Positions 52,753-61,657 of a stretch of 64,000 bases of DNA are shown here, one piece after another (position 1 is the stretch's first letter; every line of letters starts with the position of its first letter). The position numbers and the translations under genes are program-made. The stretch is taken from contig CANMDH010000026.1 in NCBI GenBank assembly GCA_947496555.1, forward strand, positions 1 to 64,000, given 5' to 3'. Source of the stretch: an uncultured Aquimarina sp. Lineage in GTDB: Bacteria; Bacteroidota; Bacteroidia; Flavobacteriales; Flavobacteriaceae. The notes beneath the pieces were generated by a model. It was not told where the DNA came from, made no database searches, and saw only the letters and a program-made list of their open reading frames with translations.

Positions 52753-54049
52753 CCTAAAATTAATAATCAAAAGAGAATTTATTGCACGTGTTCGCAATAA
52801 GACCTTTGTGGTGATGACGTTTTTAAGTCCGTTGATATTCGTTGGAATGATTTCCTTGATCACCTGGCTAGCAACACTAAATAATGACGAGGTACGAGAG
52901 GTAGCTTTATTTGATGAAACGGGAACATTTATGTCTGATTTTAAAGATTCTGATAACATTGATTATATAGATTATAGTTCCTTAACCCTTAATGAAGCTA
53001 AAGACTCGGTAGTAGCTAAAAAATTATATGGGTTACTATATATACCCAACAAAGGGTCTAATCGAGTTCTTGCAGAATCTATACAGTTTTATGCAGAGGA
53101 GGCACCAAACATTTCTATTCTTAACGATATTGAAGAAATAATTGCAAGTAAGCTAACCAATCAAAATTTTGAAGAAAAAGGCTTGGATCTCAATGTGATC
53201 GAAAATTCTAGAGCCAAAGTAAGCATACAGATTGAAAACTTTTCAGGCGAGAAAACATCTAAGATGGCTAATTACGTAAAAATGTTTTTTGGTGGAGCTG
53301 CAGGCTACTTTTTAATGATGTTTATTATCATTTATGGCAATATGGTAATGCGTTCGGTGATAGAAGAAAAATCAAATCGCATTATCGAAATCATTATTTC
53401 ATCTGTTAAACCATTACAATTAATGATGGGTAAGATCCTGGGAACATCTTTTGCTGGGATTTTGCAATTTGCCATATGGGTAATTTTAGGAGCCGTTTTG
53501 CTAGTGGTGGCTACTTCGGTTTTTGGGATTGAACCACAACCTACAGGTGTAGGATTAGAACAATCAATGATGATGCAAGAAAATAATCAAGAAGAAATTC
53601 AATTATTACTTCAGGATATCCTAAAACTCCCTTTAGGAACTTTGGTTATTTCATTTTTGATTTATTTTATAGGCGGTTACTTTTTATATAGTTCGATTTA
53701 TGCGGCCATTGGAGCAGCGGTAGATAGCGAAACCGATTCTCAACAATTTATGTTGCCAATAATTTTACCGCTCATGCTTGGGATTTATGTAGGGTTCTTT
53801 TCGGTAATTGAAAACCCTCATGGTACTGTGTCTACAGTATTTTCAATGATACCATTAACTTCGCCAATCGTGATGCTCATGCGTATACCTTTTGGGGTAC
53901 CATGGTGGGAGGTTGTAATATCTATTTTCTTATTGGTAGGAAGTATTATATTTATGATATGGTTGGCAGGAAAAATATATAAGGTAGGAATTCTCATGTA
54001 TGGAAAAAAACCAAGTTATAAAGAGTTGTTTAAGTGGTTAAGATATTAG
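52745..54049 (+). CDS. ABC-2 type permease (NatB-like)
   Basis: The 434-residue protein has a first membrane helix at residues 20-45, then a large extracytoplasmic domain (about 50-180). Five further helices lie in the C-terminal half, including YFLMMFIIIYGNMVMRSVIEEKSNRIIEIIISSV, typical of ABC-2/NatB exporters. Together with the ATPase it may export Na+ or a small molecule. The start codon lies inside the end of the ATPase gene. Confidence 0.9.
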   Translation: MSNLKLIIKREFIARVRNKTFVVMTFLSPLIFVGMISLITWLATLNNDEVREVALFDETGTFMSDFKDSDNIDYIDYSSLTLNEAKDSVVAKKLYGLLYIPNKGSNRVLAESIQFYAEEAPNISILNDIEEIIASKLTNQNFEEKGLDLNVIENSRAKVSIQIENFSGEKTSKMANYVKMFFGGAAGYFLMMFIIIYGNMVMRSVIEEKSNRIIEIIISSVKPLQLMMGKILGTSFAGILQFAIWVILGAVLLVVATSVFGIEPQPTGVGLEQSMMMQENNQEEIQLLLQDILKLPLGTLVISFLIYFIGGYFLYSSIYAAIGAAVDSETDSQQFMLPIILPLMLGIYVGFFSVIENPHGTVSTVFSMIPLTSPIVMLMRIPFGVPWWEVVISIFLLVGSIIFMIWLAGKIYKVGILMYGKKPSYKELFKWLRY

Positions 54050-54050
54050 T

Positions 54051-54947
54051 ATGATGATTCAAGAAGAAACCGAACTTACAGAACAATTAAAGGATGTAGT
54101 ACAAAAAGATATCTGGGGAGGTATAAAAGAGTTTTTGAGCTATGAGATCTTTCATTTTGGAGATGAGCACCCAATAGTGCTCACGGTTGGATTACTACTT
54201 TTTGTAATCTTTGTGATGGTCTTAACTTCTTTTTTATTAAAATTTTTTAAAAGGATAGTTACTAGAAAACTTAGAAGCGAAGACAAACTAAAATTTGAAT
54301 CTGTATTCTCATTCCTAAAATATTTCATTTATATTATCGTTTTTTTTGGTGCTCTAGATGGCATAGGATTTAATATTACAGCAATATTTGCCGCATCAGC
54401 AGCATTATTAGTAGGTGTTGGTCTTGCCTTGCAAACGTTTATTCAGGATATCTTATCAGGAATCTTCATTTTTGTAGATAAGACGGTGCATGTTGGTGAT
54501 ATTATTGAGATCGAAGGTAAAGTAGGGAGGGTAGAAGAAATAAAATTGAGAACTACAAGAGCAGTAACGATCGACAATAAAGTGTTGATTATACCGAACC
54601 ATAAATATATGACTTCGTCCTTATATAATTGGACGCAAAATGGGACCCTAACCAGAGAGTCTGTGACAGTTGGGGTGGCCTATGGTAGTGATACACAATT
54701 GGTGAAAGAATTACTAATTAAAGCAGCTTTATCTAATAGCCAAGTTCTTAAACAACCAGAACCATTGGTTCTTTTTACAGATTTTGCAGATAGCTCATTA
54801 AATTTTAAATTAGTATTCACCATAAATGACAGTTTTCAAGGGGGCATACCAAAAAGCGAAATACGTTTTGAGATAGATCGTTTGTTTAGAGAACATAATA
54901 TAAGTATCCCTTTCCCACAACGAGAGGTTACTATTTTGAAAGAATAA
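54051..54947 (+). CDS. MscS-type mechanosensitive channel
   Basis: The 298-residue protein starts at the ATG at 54051 or 54054. It has an N-terminal membrane region with helices at about 42-62 and 84-105, then the pore helix AIFAASAALLVGVGLALQTFIQDILSGIFIFVDKTV. The MscS beta and cytoplasmic domain follows (VGDIIEIEGKVGRVEEIKLRTTRA). It relieves osmotic downshock. It starts 2 bases after the permease stop and is probably part of the same operon. Confidence 0.93.
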   Translation: MMIQEETELTEQLKDVVQKDIWGGIKEFLSYEIFHFGDEHPIVLTVGLLLFVIFVMVLTSFLLKFFKRIVTRKLRSEDKLKFESVFSFLKYFIYIIVFFGALDGIGFNITAIFAASAALLVGVGLALQTFIQDILSGIFIFVDKTVHVGDIIEIEGKVGRVEEIKLRTTRAVTIDNKVLIIPNHKYMTSSLYNWTQNGTLTRESVTVGVAYGSDTQLVKELLIKAALSNSQVLKQPEPLVLFTDFADSSLNFKLVFTINDSFQGGIPKSEIRFEIDRLFREHNISIPFPQREVTILKE

Positions 54948-54989
54948 AATTCAGAATATCAAAAAAGAAATAACATACACGCCCCAGTC

Positions 54990-55889
54990 ATGAGAAACAA
55001 TAACCTAATCTTTATGTGTTTGTTTCTTTGTGTGTTCTTTGAGATAAGATCTCAGGTAACCGACTTGATGAGGGTCGAATATAGTTACATTCCGCAGACT
55101 GATAGTGATAATACATATAGTCGTTTTCGAGTTTCGGCCAATTACCCTATTAAAATGGATAATAATGGAACGTATTTGGTTATTTCTCCCCAATATCGTT
55201 ACAATGATTTAAGAATAAGAGATGGGCTTCCCTTTGAAGAGGGTGGAGACTTAAATGTTTTTCAAACTTTTGGACTTGAAGTAGGATATACCTTCAAGAT
55301 GAAAAATGAATGGCGATTTGGCGCAAAAATCGGAGCCGGAATGTCATCAAACTTCGAAGGATCTGGTATAGAAGGTGATGATTTTAGATATTCAGTATCC
55401 GTGTTTTTTGTTAAAAGTTATAAGAATCTTCAGGCGCCAAAAACGGCAAGATTAATAGTGGGACTCCGCTATACTACGCCGGCAAGTATTAATTTTCCAT
55501 TACCAATCATTAATTACTTCAAAAGATTTCATCCAAGCTGGTCCTATTCAATAGGAACTCCAAAATCGAATATCAAATATTATTTTAATGGAAAAAACAC
55601 ATTTCAGGCTTTTATAGGTTTGGATCGGTTTTATGGTAATTTGCAGAATAACAGGTCGTTTGTTGATGAAAATGGAGAAACAAAAATTGCAGAAAATGCA
55701 TCTATGCTAAATGTTATTGGTGCACTAGGTTATGAATATTATTTTACGGAACACTTGTTGTTCTACACATACGCAGGATATACATTAAGTAATGAAATTC
55801 GTTTACGAGATAGTAATCAGGATAACGTATTATCAATAAATGATGCGAATACTTTTTACCTTCGTAGCGGGATTAAACTGAAAATATAA
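54990..55889 (+). CDS. Outer-membrane beta-barrel protein
   Basis: The 299-residue protein has a signal peptide (FMCLFLCVFFEIRSQ). Alternating amphipathic strands run to the end, with a terminal strand FYLRSGIKLKI. Segments such as FRVSANYPIKMDNNGTYLVIS and LGYEYYFTEHLLFYTYAGYTLS suit a barrel porin or DUF6268-like protein. The stop overlaps the ATG of the sigma-54 regulator by one base. Confidence 0.7.
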   Translation: MRNNNLIFMCLFLCVFFEIRSQVTDLMRVEYSYIPQTDSDNTYSRFRVSANYPIKMDNNGTYLVISPQYRYNDLRIRDGLPFEEGGDLNVFQTFGLEVGYTFKMKNEWRFGAKIGAGMSSNFEGSGIEGDDFRYSVSVFFVKSYKNLQAPKTARLIVGLRYTTPASINFPLPIINYFKRFHPSWSYSIGTPKSNIKYYFNGKNTFQAFIGLDRFYGNLQNNRSFVDENGETKIAENASMLNVIGALGYEYYFTEHLLFYTYAGYTLSNEIRLRDSNQDNVLSINDANTFYLRSGIKLKI

Positions 55890-57052
55890 TGGCAAAAATA
55901 TTAGTAATTGAAGACGAAGCAGCAATTAGAAGGGTGCTGGTTAAAATATTATCTGAAGAAAATGATAAATACCAAGTGTCTGAAGCCGAAGATGGATTAT
56001 CAGGTGTAGAGATGATCAAAGGAGACGATTACGATCTTGTTTTATGCGATATCAAAATGCCTAAAATGGATGGAGTAGAAGTACTTGAGGCAGTAAAAAA
56101 GATAAAACCCGAAATACCAATTGTAATGATTTCTGGTCATGGAGATCTTGATACCGCTGTAAATACAATGCGATTAGGGGCCTTTGATTACATTTCTAAA
56201 CCACCAGATTTAAATCGTTTGTTAAATACTGTGCGTAATGCATTGGACCGTAAAGAATTGGTTGTAGAAAACAAGAGACTTAAGAAAAAAGTTTCTAAAA
56301 ACTACGACATGATTGGCGAATCTAAAGCTATTTCTGATATCAAAGATATCATAGAAAAAGTTGCTGCTACAGATGCAAGGGTTTTGATAACAGGACCTAA
56401 TGGAACGGGTAAAGAATTGGTGGCACACTGGATACATCAAAAAAGCGATCGTTCTTCTGGTCCGATGATAGAAGTAAATTGTGCTGCAATCCCGGGAGAG
56501 CTAATAGAAAGTGAACTTTTTGGGCATGTAAAAGGAGCCTTTACCTCGGCAAATAAAGATCGAGCAGGTAAGTTTGAAGCGGCCAATGGCGGCACCATTT
56601 TTCTTGACGAAATAGGGGATATGAGCCTTTCTGCACAAGCAAAGGTGTTACGTGCGCTGCAAGAAAATAAAATACAGCGAGTAGGAAGTGATAGGGATAT
56701 CAAAGTAAACGTTAGAGTACTTGCTGCAACCAATAAAGATCTTAAAAAGGAAATCGCTGACAATAAATTCAGAGAGGATCTATATCATAGATTGGCGGTC
56801 ATTCTTGTAAAAGTACCTTCTCTTAATGATCGAAGAGAAGATATTCCCATGCTGGTCGAATATTTTTCGCAAAAGATAGCTAGTGAGCAAGGATCACCGG
56901 TAAAAACTTTCTCGTCAAAAGCAATTAAACAACTACAACAATATGATTGGACCGGTAATATTAGAGAACTACGTAATGTGGTAGAGCGGTTAATTATTCT
57001 GGGAGGAAAAGAAGTAAGCGAAGAAGATGTTAAACTTTTTGCCGCCAAGTAA
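55889..57052 (+). CDS. Sigma-54-interacting response regulator without a DNA-binding domain
   Basis: The 387-residue protein has a receiver domain (1-120; Asp54 in LCDIKMPK, Lys in ISKPP) and an NtrC-type AAA+ domain (about 140-370). The AAA+ domain has Walker A GPNGTGKE, the sigma-54 loop GAFTSA, Walker B GGTIFLDEIGDM and the R-finger region. The chain ends right after the C-terminal AAA+ helices (LFAAK), with no Fis-type HTH. It may activate RNA polymerase from solution, as FlrC/CtcC-like proteins do. It is coupled to the barrel gene upstream. Confidence 0.92.
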   Translation: MAKILVIEDEAAIRRVLVKILSEENDKYQVSEAEDGLSGVEMIKGDDYDLVLCDIKMPKMDGVEVLEAVKKIKPEIPIVMISGHGDLDTAVNTMRLGAFDYISKPPDLNRLLNTVRNALDRKELVVENKRLKKKVSKNYDMIGESKAISDIKDIIEKVAATDARVLITGPNGTGKELVAHWIHQKSDRSSGPMIEVNCAAIPGELIESELFGHVKGAFTSANKDRAGKFEAANGGTIFLDEIGDMSLSAQAKVLRALQENKIQRVGSDRDIKVNVRVLAATNKDLKKEIADNKFREDLYHRLAVILVKVPSLNDRREDIPMLVEYFSQKIASEQGSPVKTFSSKAIKQLQQYDWTGNIRELRNVVERLIILGGKEVSEEDVKLFAAK

Positions 57053-57084
57053 GTAGTATCCTTATTTAACGACAAAATCTTGAT

Positions 57085-57618
57085 ATGCCCCAAGTAATGA
57101 ACAGAATTCTAGCTTTAATATTCTTATGGTGCAGTGTATATACAACCTCTGCCCAATATGATCCTAGTGCTACAAATTATGGTTTGGTCGCCTCAAAAAG
57201 CTTTGGCTTGAGTAATGAAATTGCCTTAGGAGCCAGAGTCGAATATGCCTTTAATTGCTATACTACTTTTATGGGAGAATATAATCGAACTTTTGCCATA
57301 GGAGCCGAAGATGACTACGAAGAATTTAATGAGCTCGCTCTTGGGGTCAATTTAATCATGTTTAATTGGTACCCAACTACTATAACCGCGGGAATAGGGT
57401 ATGTAGGAAATGATTCAGATGAGTTTGAAGCTATAGAAGAGGATGCTTTTCTTGGCTTCAGAACAGGAAATTTTAATCATGGCGCCCAAATAAAGATTCG
57501 TGCTTTGCATCAAGTATCTATTCCTGTACATATCTTTGCAGAGCTTAATGTAAAAAGTCTGGGAAGACGATATGATACCTTTCTTGTTGGGTTTAGTTAT
57601 GATTTTAATGCCAGATAA
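57085..57618 (+). CDS. Small outer-membrane beta-barrel-like protein
   Basis: The 177-residue protein may start at ATG 57085 or 57097; the signal ends TTSAQ. Eight or so predicted strands follow (LGARVEYAFNCYTTFMGEYN, then TITAGIGYVGND), and the C-terminus is TFLVGFSYDFNAR. This suggests an 8-strand barrel. It lies 32 bases after the sigma-54 regulator. Confidence 0.65.
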   Translation: MPQVMNRILALIFLWCSVYTTSAQYDPSATNYGLVASKSFGLSNEIALGARVEYAFNCYTTFMGEYNRTFAIGAEDDYEEFNELALGVNLIMFNWYPTTITAGIGYVGNDSDEFEAIEEDAFLGFRTGNFNHGAQIKIRALHQVSIPVHIFAELNVKSLGRRYDTFLVGFSYDFNAR

Positions 57619-57860
57619 TTTAAAATTACTATCAATGGTAATGAACATGGGAATAATAAACCATCCAGTAAATACAAAAAATAACAGACATTAATATATA
57701 AATCTTGTTGTTCTTGGTTTTAATTTTTTGTTCCTTTTTTATCTTCATAGCACAATGCAATTATTCAACTATATATGTACAGATTTTGTGGATTGTGTTA
57801 CATTTAATTTTACACGAAATAAAACTTTAGTATCTTTCCGAGTATAACATAAATCATATT

Positions 57861-58739
57861 ATGAAGAAGATAAATCACGAAGACTTTAAGGTTTCTGAAC
57901 CTATAGAATTATCAAAAATTCAAACTACATATGATCTCGACGCCAGCGAAAAAAAGATTGAAAATGAACTGGAAGAAGTGCGCGAAAAACTAGGAAAACT
58001 TCAGGATACCTTATATGCACACGGAAAATATGCCGTATTGGTTTGCCTTCAAGGAATGGATACTTCGGGTAAAGATAGTTTGATACGAGAAGTATTTAAG
58101 GATTTTAATACACGCGGAATTATCGTTCATAGCTTTAAGGTGCCTACCGATTTGGAGCTTGGTCACGATTATTTATGGCGACATTATATTGCCCTGCCAC
58201 AACGTGGTAAGTTCGGAGTCTTTAACAGAACACATTATGAGAATGTTTTGGTCACTAGAGTACATCCCGAATACATAATGAGCGAGAATATTCCTAATAT
58301 CGATACTATTGAAGATATTAATGATGAATTTTGGGACACCAGATTCGAGCAAATAAGAAATTTTGAAAAACACATTGCGCAAAATGGTACTTTGATCTAT
58401 AAATTTTATTTACACTTGTCAAAAGGAGAACAGAAGAATAGATTGCTTCGTAGATTGGAAAAGAAAGAAAAAAACTGGAAATTCTCATCGGGAGACCTAA
58501 AAGAACGTAAACTTTGGAATAAATATCAGGAATGCTATCAGGATGCAATCAATAGAACATCCTTAACGCATGCACCGTGGTATGTGATTCCGGCAGATGA
58601 TAAACCTACGGCAAGATATATCGTGGCAAAAACGCTTTATGATACGTTAAAAGGATATGATGATATTCAAGAACCAGAATTAGACGAAAAAACCAAAGCA
58701 AACCTTCATCTATACAAGCAACAATTAGAAAATGAATAA
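57861..58739 (+). CDS. Polyphosphate kinase 2 family protein
   Basis: The 292-residue protein has a P-loop-like motif in CLQGMDTSGKDSLIREVF. PPK2 residues follow in HSFKVPTDLELGHDYLWRH and the Walker B-like FGVFNRTHYENVLV. LLRRLEKKEKNWKFSSGDLKER is the lid module. It uses polyphosphate to phosphorylate AMP, ADP or other nucleotides; the one-domain length fits class I or III. The PpgK and ppk1 genes are not nearby. Confidence 0.92.
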   Translation: MKKINHEDFKVSEPIELSKIQTTYDLDASEKKIENELEEVREKLGKLQDTLYAHGKYAVLVCLQGMDTSGKDSLIREVFKDFNTRGIIVHSFKVPTDLELGHDYLWRHYIALPQRGKFGVFNRTHYENVLVTRVHPEYIMSENIPNIDTIEDINDEFWDTRFEQIRNFEKHIAQNGTLIYKFYLHLSKGEQKNRLLRRLEKKEKNWKFSSGDLKERKLWNKYQECYQDAINRTSLTHAPWYVIPADDKPTARYIVAKTLYDTLKGYDDIQEPELDEKTKANLHLYKQQLENE

Positions 58740-58755
58740 AGGATATAAAAAAGCT

Positions 58756-60144
58756 ATGACAAAAAATATTATCCCAATCCTATTTGCAATTCTATCCATA
58801 AATAGCTTTGCTCAAAACAACATAGAACAAGATTCGACAACATTAAAAAAAATATATGACACATCACTTCTTAACGGTAAAAGTTATGAATGGTTGGATC
58901 ATTTATCGAATCAAATAGGAGGAAGACTTTCGGGTTCGATAAATGCTCAAAAGGCAGTTGAATGGGGAGAAAAAGAATTGAAAACATTAGGGATCGATAA
59001 AGTTTGGTTACAATCCGTTATGGTACCGAAATGGACTCGCGGTGTGACAGAATTTGCATTTATCGAGACAGAACCTGGCAAAACAACCAATGTTCCTATT
59101 TGTGCCTTAGGAGGATCGGTTCCAACACCTATTGGCGGTATTAAAGCCCCTATAATCGAAGTAAAAGCTTTAGAAGATCTGAGAAAGCTAGGATCTGATC
59201 AAGTTACTGGCAAAATTGTATTCTTTAATAGACCAATGCAACCAGATTTGATCGAAACCTTTAGAGCTTATGGCGGTTGCGTAGATCAACGATATGCCGG
59301 TGCTGCTGAAGCTGCCAAATTTGGTGCTATCGGGGTGATTGTAAGATCAATGAATCTGCGATTAGATGATTTTCCTCATACGGGATCCATGAGCTATGGA
59401 GATTTGCCAAATATGGATAAAATTCCGGCGGCAGCTATTAGTACCAATGGAGCAGATTTATTGAGTTCTATGCTTACCCTGAATCCCAATATTAAATTTC
59501 ATATGAATATGAATTGCCGTACCTGGAAGGATGTAGAGTCCTTTAATGTGATCGGCGAGATTACCGGTAGCGAATTCCCCAACGAATATATGGTTGTAGG
59601 TGGTCATTTGGATTCATGGGATCTGGGAGATGGCTCTCATGATGATGGGGCAGGAGTAGTGCAGTCTATGGAAGTATTGCGATTATTTAAAGAAATAGGG
59701 TATAAACCGAAACGATCGATACGTGTAGTATTATTTATGAATGAAGAAAATGGATTACGAGGAGGAAAAAAATATGCTGCAGTTGCCAAAAACAAAGGTG
59801 AGAACCATGTGTTTGCGTTAGAAAGTGATGCAGGAGGCTTTACACCTCGAGGATTCTCTTTTGACTGTGATGATGCTAATTTTACCCAGGTACAAAGCTG
59901 GAAATCCCTTTTTGAACCCTATTTGGTACATTATTTCGCCAAAGGTGGAAGCGGTGCCGATATTGGCCCATTGAAGAAAGACGGAATCGTGCTTGCAGGC
60001 CTGCGACCAGATTCACAGCGTTATTTTGATTACCACCATGCCAAGAACGATACCTTTGATGCCGTCAATAAGCGTGAGCTCGAACTAGGAGCTGCAACGA
60101 TGACTAGCCTAGTGTATCTTTTTGATAAATATGGTGTGAAGTAA
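58756..60144 (+). CDS. Secreted M28-family peptidase (carboxypeptidase Q-like)
   Basis: The M at 58756 starts a standard signal peptide (INSFAQNN), so the 8 upstream codons overlapping PPK2 are probably not used. The 462-residue protein has a PA domain insert (about 120-240; LGSDQVTGKIVFFNRP) and an M28 catalytic domain. Metal and catalytic residues are in GGHLDSWDLGDGSHDDGAG and NEENGLRGGKKY, then DYHHAKNDTFDAVNK. It is a zinc aminopeptidase/carboxypeptidase Q-type exopeptidase. Confidence 0.92.
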   Translation: MTKNIIPILFAILSINSFAQNNIEQDSTTLKKIYDTSLLNGKSYEWLDHLSNQIGGRLSGSINAQKAVEWGEKELKTLGIDKVWLQSVMVPKWTRGVTEFAFIETEPGKTTNVPICALGGSVPTPIGGIKAPIIEVKALEDLRKLGSDQVTGKIVFFNRPMQPDLIETFRAYGGCVDQRYAGAAEAAKFGAIGVIVRSMNLRLDDFPHTGSMSYGDLPNMDKIPAAAISTNGADLLSSMLTLNPNIKFHMNMNCRTWKDVESFNVIGEITGSEFPNEYMVVGGHLDSWDLGDGSHDDGAGVVQSMEVLRLFKEIGYKPKRSIRVVLFMNEENGLRGGKKYAAVAKNKGENHVFALESDAGGFTPRGFSFDCDDANFTQVQSWKSLFEPYLVHYFAKGGSGADIGPLKKDGIVLAGLRPDSQRYFDYHHAKNDTFDAVNKRELELGAATMTSLVYLFDKYGVK

Positions 60145-60162
60145 TTTTTATTAACAACTCTA

Positions 60163-60864
60163 ATGAATGAAAATTTAATTGGGATACTGATACTGACACT
60201 ATATTTTTCTCCGGTATTTTATCAGTTAGTTATTGTTCTTAAAGAATATAAAACAGGTAATAAAAAGCCTTTTAAAAAATTTAAGAAGTTTTTGAAAGTT
60301 AGCTTTTTAATTCTTATTCCAATCCTGGTAGCATTTGCAATAATAAGTCATACAAATTATCTGAACTACGAAAGTCCGATAACATATAATAAGATAGACG
60401 AAATAACCTTTGAGAACTTCAGAGGAGTAGAGTTTTTTAAGAAATCTTTGTATGGTAATAAACGTTTTGCATATGTGGTAACTACCATAGAAAGCGATAT
60501 AGATGGAAATGAAGTGATTCTTCAATCCTATTTTCATCCTTCAAGGTCGTTTGTGTACAATACACATTCCAATAGTAAAGATCTATTGTCTCATGAGTTG
60601 TATCACTTCAAAATAACCGAGTTATATGCCAGAAAGGCTAAGGAAAGGTTGTCTAAACTTGAAACTACTGACTCAAGTATTATTGAAGAAATAATTGACA
60701 AAATTTGGATTGAAGAAAGAGAATATCAGAAAAAATACGACTATGATACTTTTCACAGCTATGTTTATGGAGAACAAAAAAAATATGAAAAAGTTATTGA
60801 TAGTTTATTAAATTTGCTGTCTGAATTTAAAAAACCAAAAATTATAATTGATGGCAAAGATTAA
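60163..60864 (+). CDS. Membrane protein with DUF922-like HExxH domain
   Basis: The 233-residue protein has two N-terminal membrane segments (about 4-25 and 42-62). The extracytoplasmic part contains LLSHELYHFKITELYARKAKERL, an HExxH zinc motif followed by the aromatic and Arg residues typical of DUF922-type putative metalloproteases. The rest is charged and helical. It overlaps the next lipoprotein gene by 14 bases, suggesting a pair. Confidence 0.65.
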   Translation: MNENLIGILILTLYFSPVFYQLVIVLKEYKTGNKKPFKKFKKFLKVSFLILIPILVAFAIISHTNYLNYESPITYNKIDEITFENFRGVEFFKKSLYGNKRFAYVVTTIESDIDGNEVILQSYFHPSRSFVYNTHSNSKDLLSHELYHFKITELYARKAKERLSKLETTDSSIIEEIIDKIWIEEREYQKKYDYDTFHSYVYGEQKKYEKVIDSLLNLLSEFKKPKIIIDGKD

Positions 60865-61603
60865 TACTTTACTTCTTGCGTTTGTTTGCTTGTTTTTAAC
60901 AGGTTGTAATGATCAAAATGAAAGATATCCTATTGATAAACGATATTGGGATGCAATGGATTATGCAAATGTTATAAGAGAGCTAAAGTATGGATATGAA
61001 TCTGATGAGATATTACCAAGTTATAATGACCCCGAAAATAGAATAGTTTTTGAAAAGCTTGTCGATCAACAAAATTTCAAAGTCGTATTAGATGATGAAG
61101 AACTAGGGAAGAAACATAGAAATGAAATTTCCTCTGACTTCTTTATGCGTTGGAAAGATATGAATACAATTTATAGGGAAACAGACAGAAAGGATAATTA
61201 TGTTTATGATCGAGAATTAATTAAAGTTTGGCATTTTGGTTTAAGCCTACAATTAAGATATTTCAAATTAGGAAATGATGTGATTGCTGAAAGCTCTGAT
61301 GATCCAAATTCTGGACAAGCGGGTAGAGTACTCAACTCCAATATAAGAACGTTACTAAGTAATTTCAATCATTATCTTGATGAAATTAACAATGAAAAGG
61401 CTTTTTCTGAAGAAGGTAAGAAACTACTTAGTGAAGGAATTGATCTGTACTTTACAGAACTGGTAGAGTTATATCCAAAAGCCAACTACACGGGAATGCA
61501 GAGAAAGATTGAATTATTAGAGAAAAAGACTCAATCTGAGAACATAAAAACTTCTTTGGCTAAACTCAACGAATTAATTAAATCAAAGCAAAGAGGAGGG
61601 TAA
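60851..61603 (+). CDS. Hypothetical lipoprotein
   Basis: ATG 60851 gives 250 residues; a TTG is one codon upstream. The lipobox is LTGC at residue 19. The protein is soluble, acidic and helical (VIRELKYGYESDEILPSYNDPENRIVFEKLVD), with a conserved-looking DDPNSGQAGRVLNSNIRTLLSNFNHYL. I recognise no family. It overlaps the DUF922-like gene, so the two may function together. Confidence 0.6.
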   Translation: MAKINTLLLAFVCLFLTGCNDQNERYPIDKRYWDAMDYANVIRELKYGYESDEILPSYNDPENRIVFEKLVDQQNFKVVLDDEELGKKHRNEISSDFFMRWKDMNTIYRETDRKDNYVYDRELIKVWHFGLSLQLRYFKLGNDVIAESSDDPNSGQAGRVLNSNIRTLLSNFNHYLDEINNEKAFSEEGKKLLSEGIDLYFTELVELYPKANYTGMQRKIELLEKKTQSENIKTSLAKLNELIKSKQRGG

Positions 61604-61657
61604 GAGCGTCTAGATTGAACCGTCCAAAATACTTTCAAATATTATATTGGTATTTTT

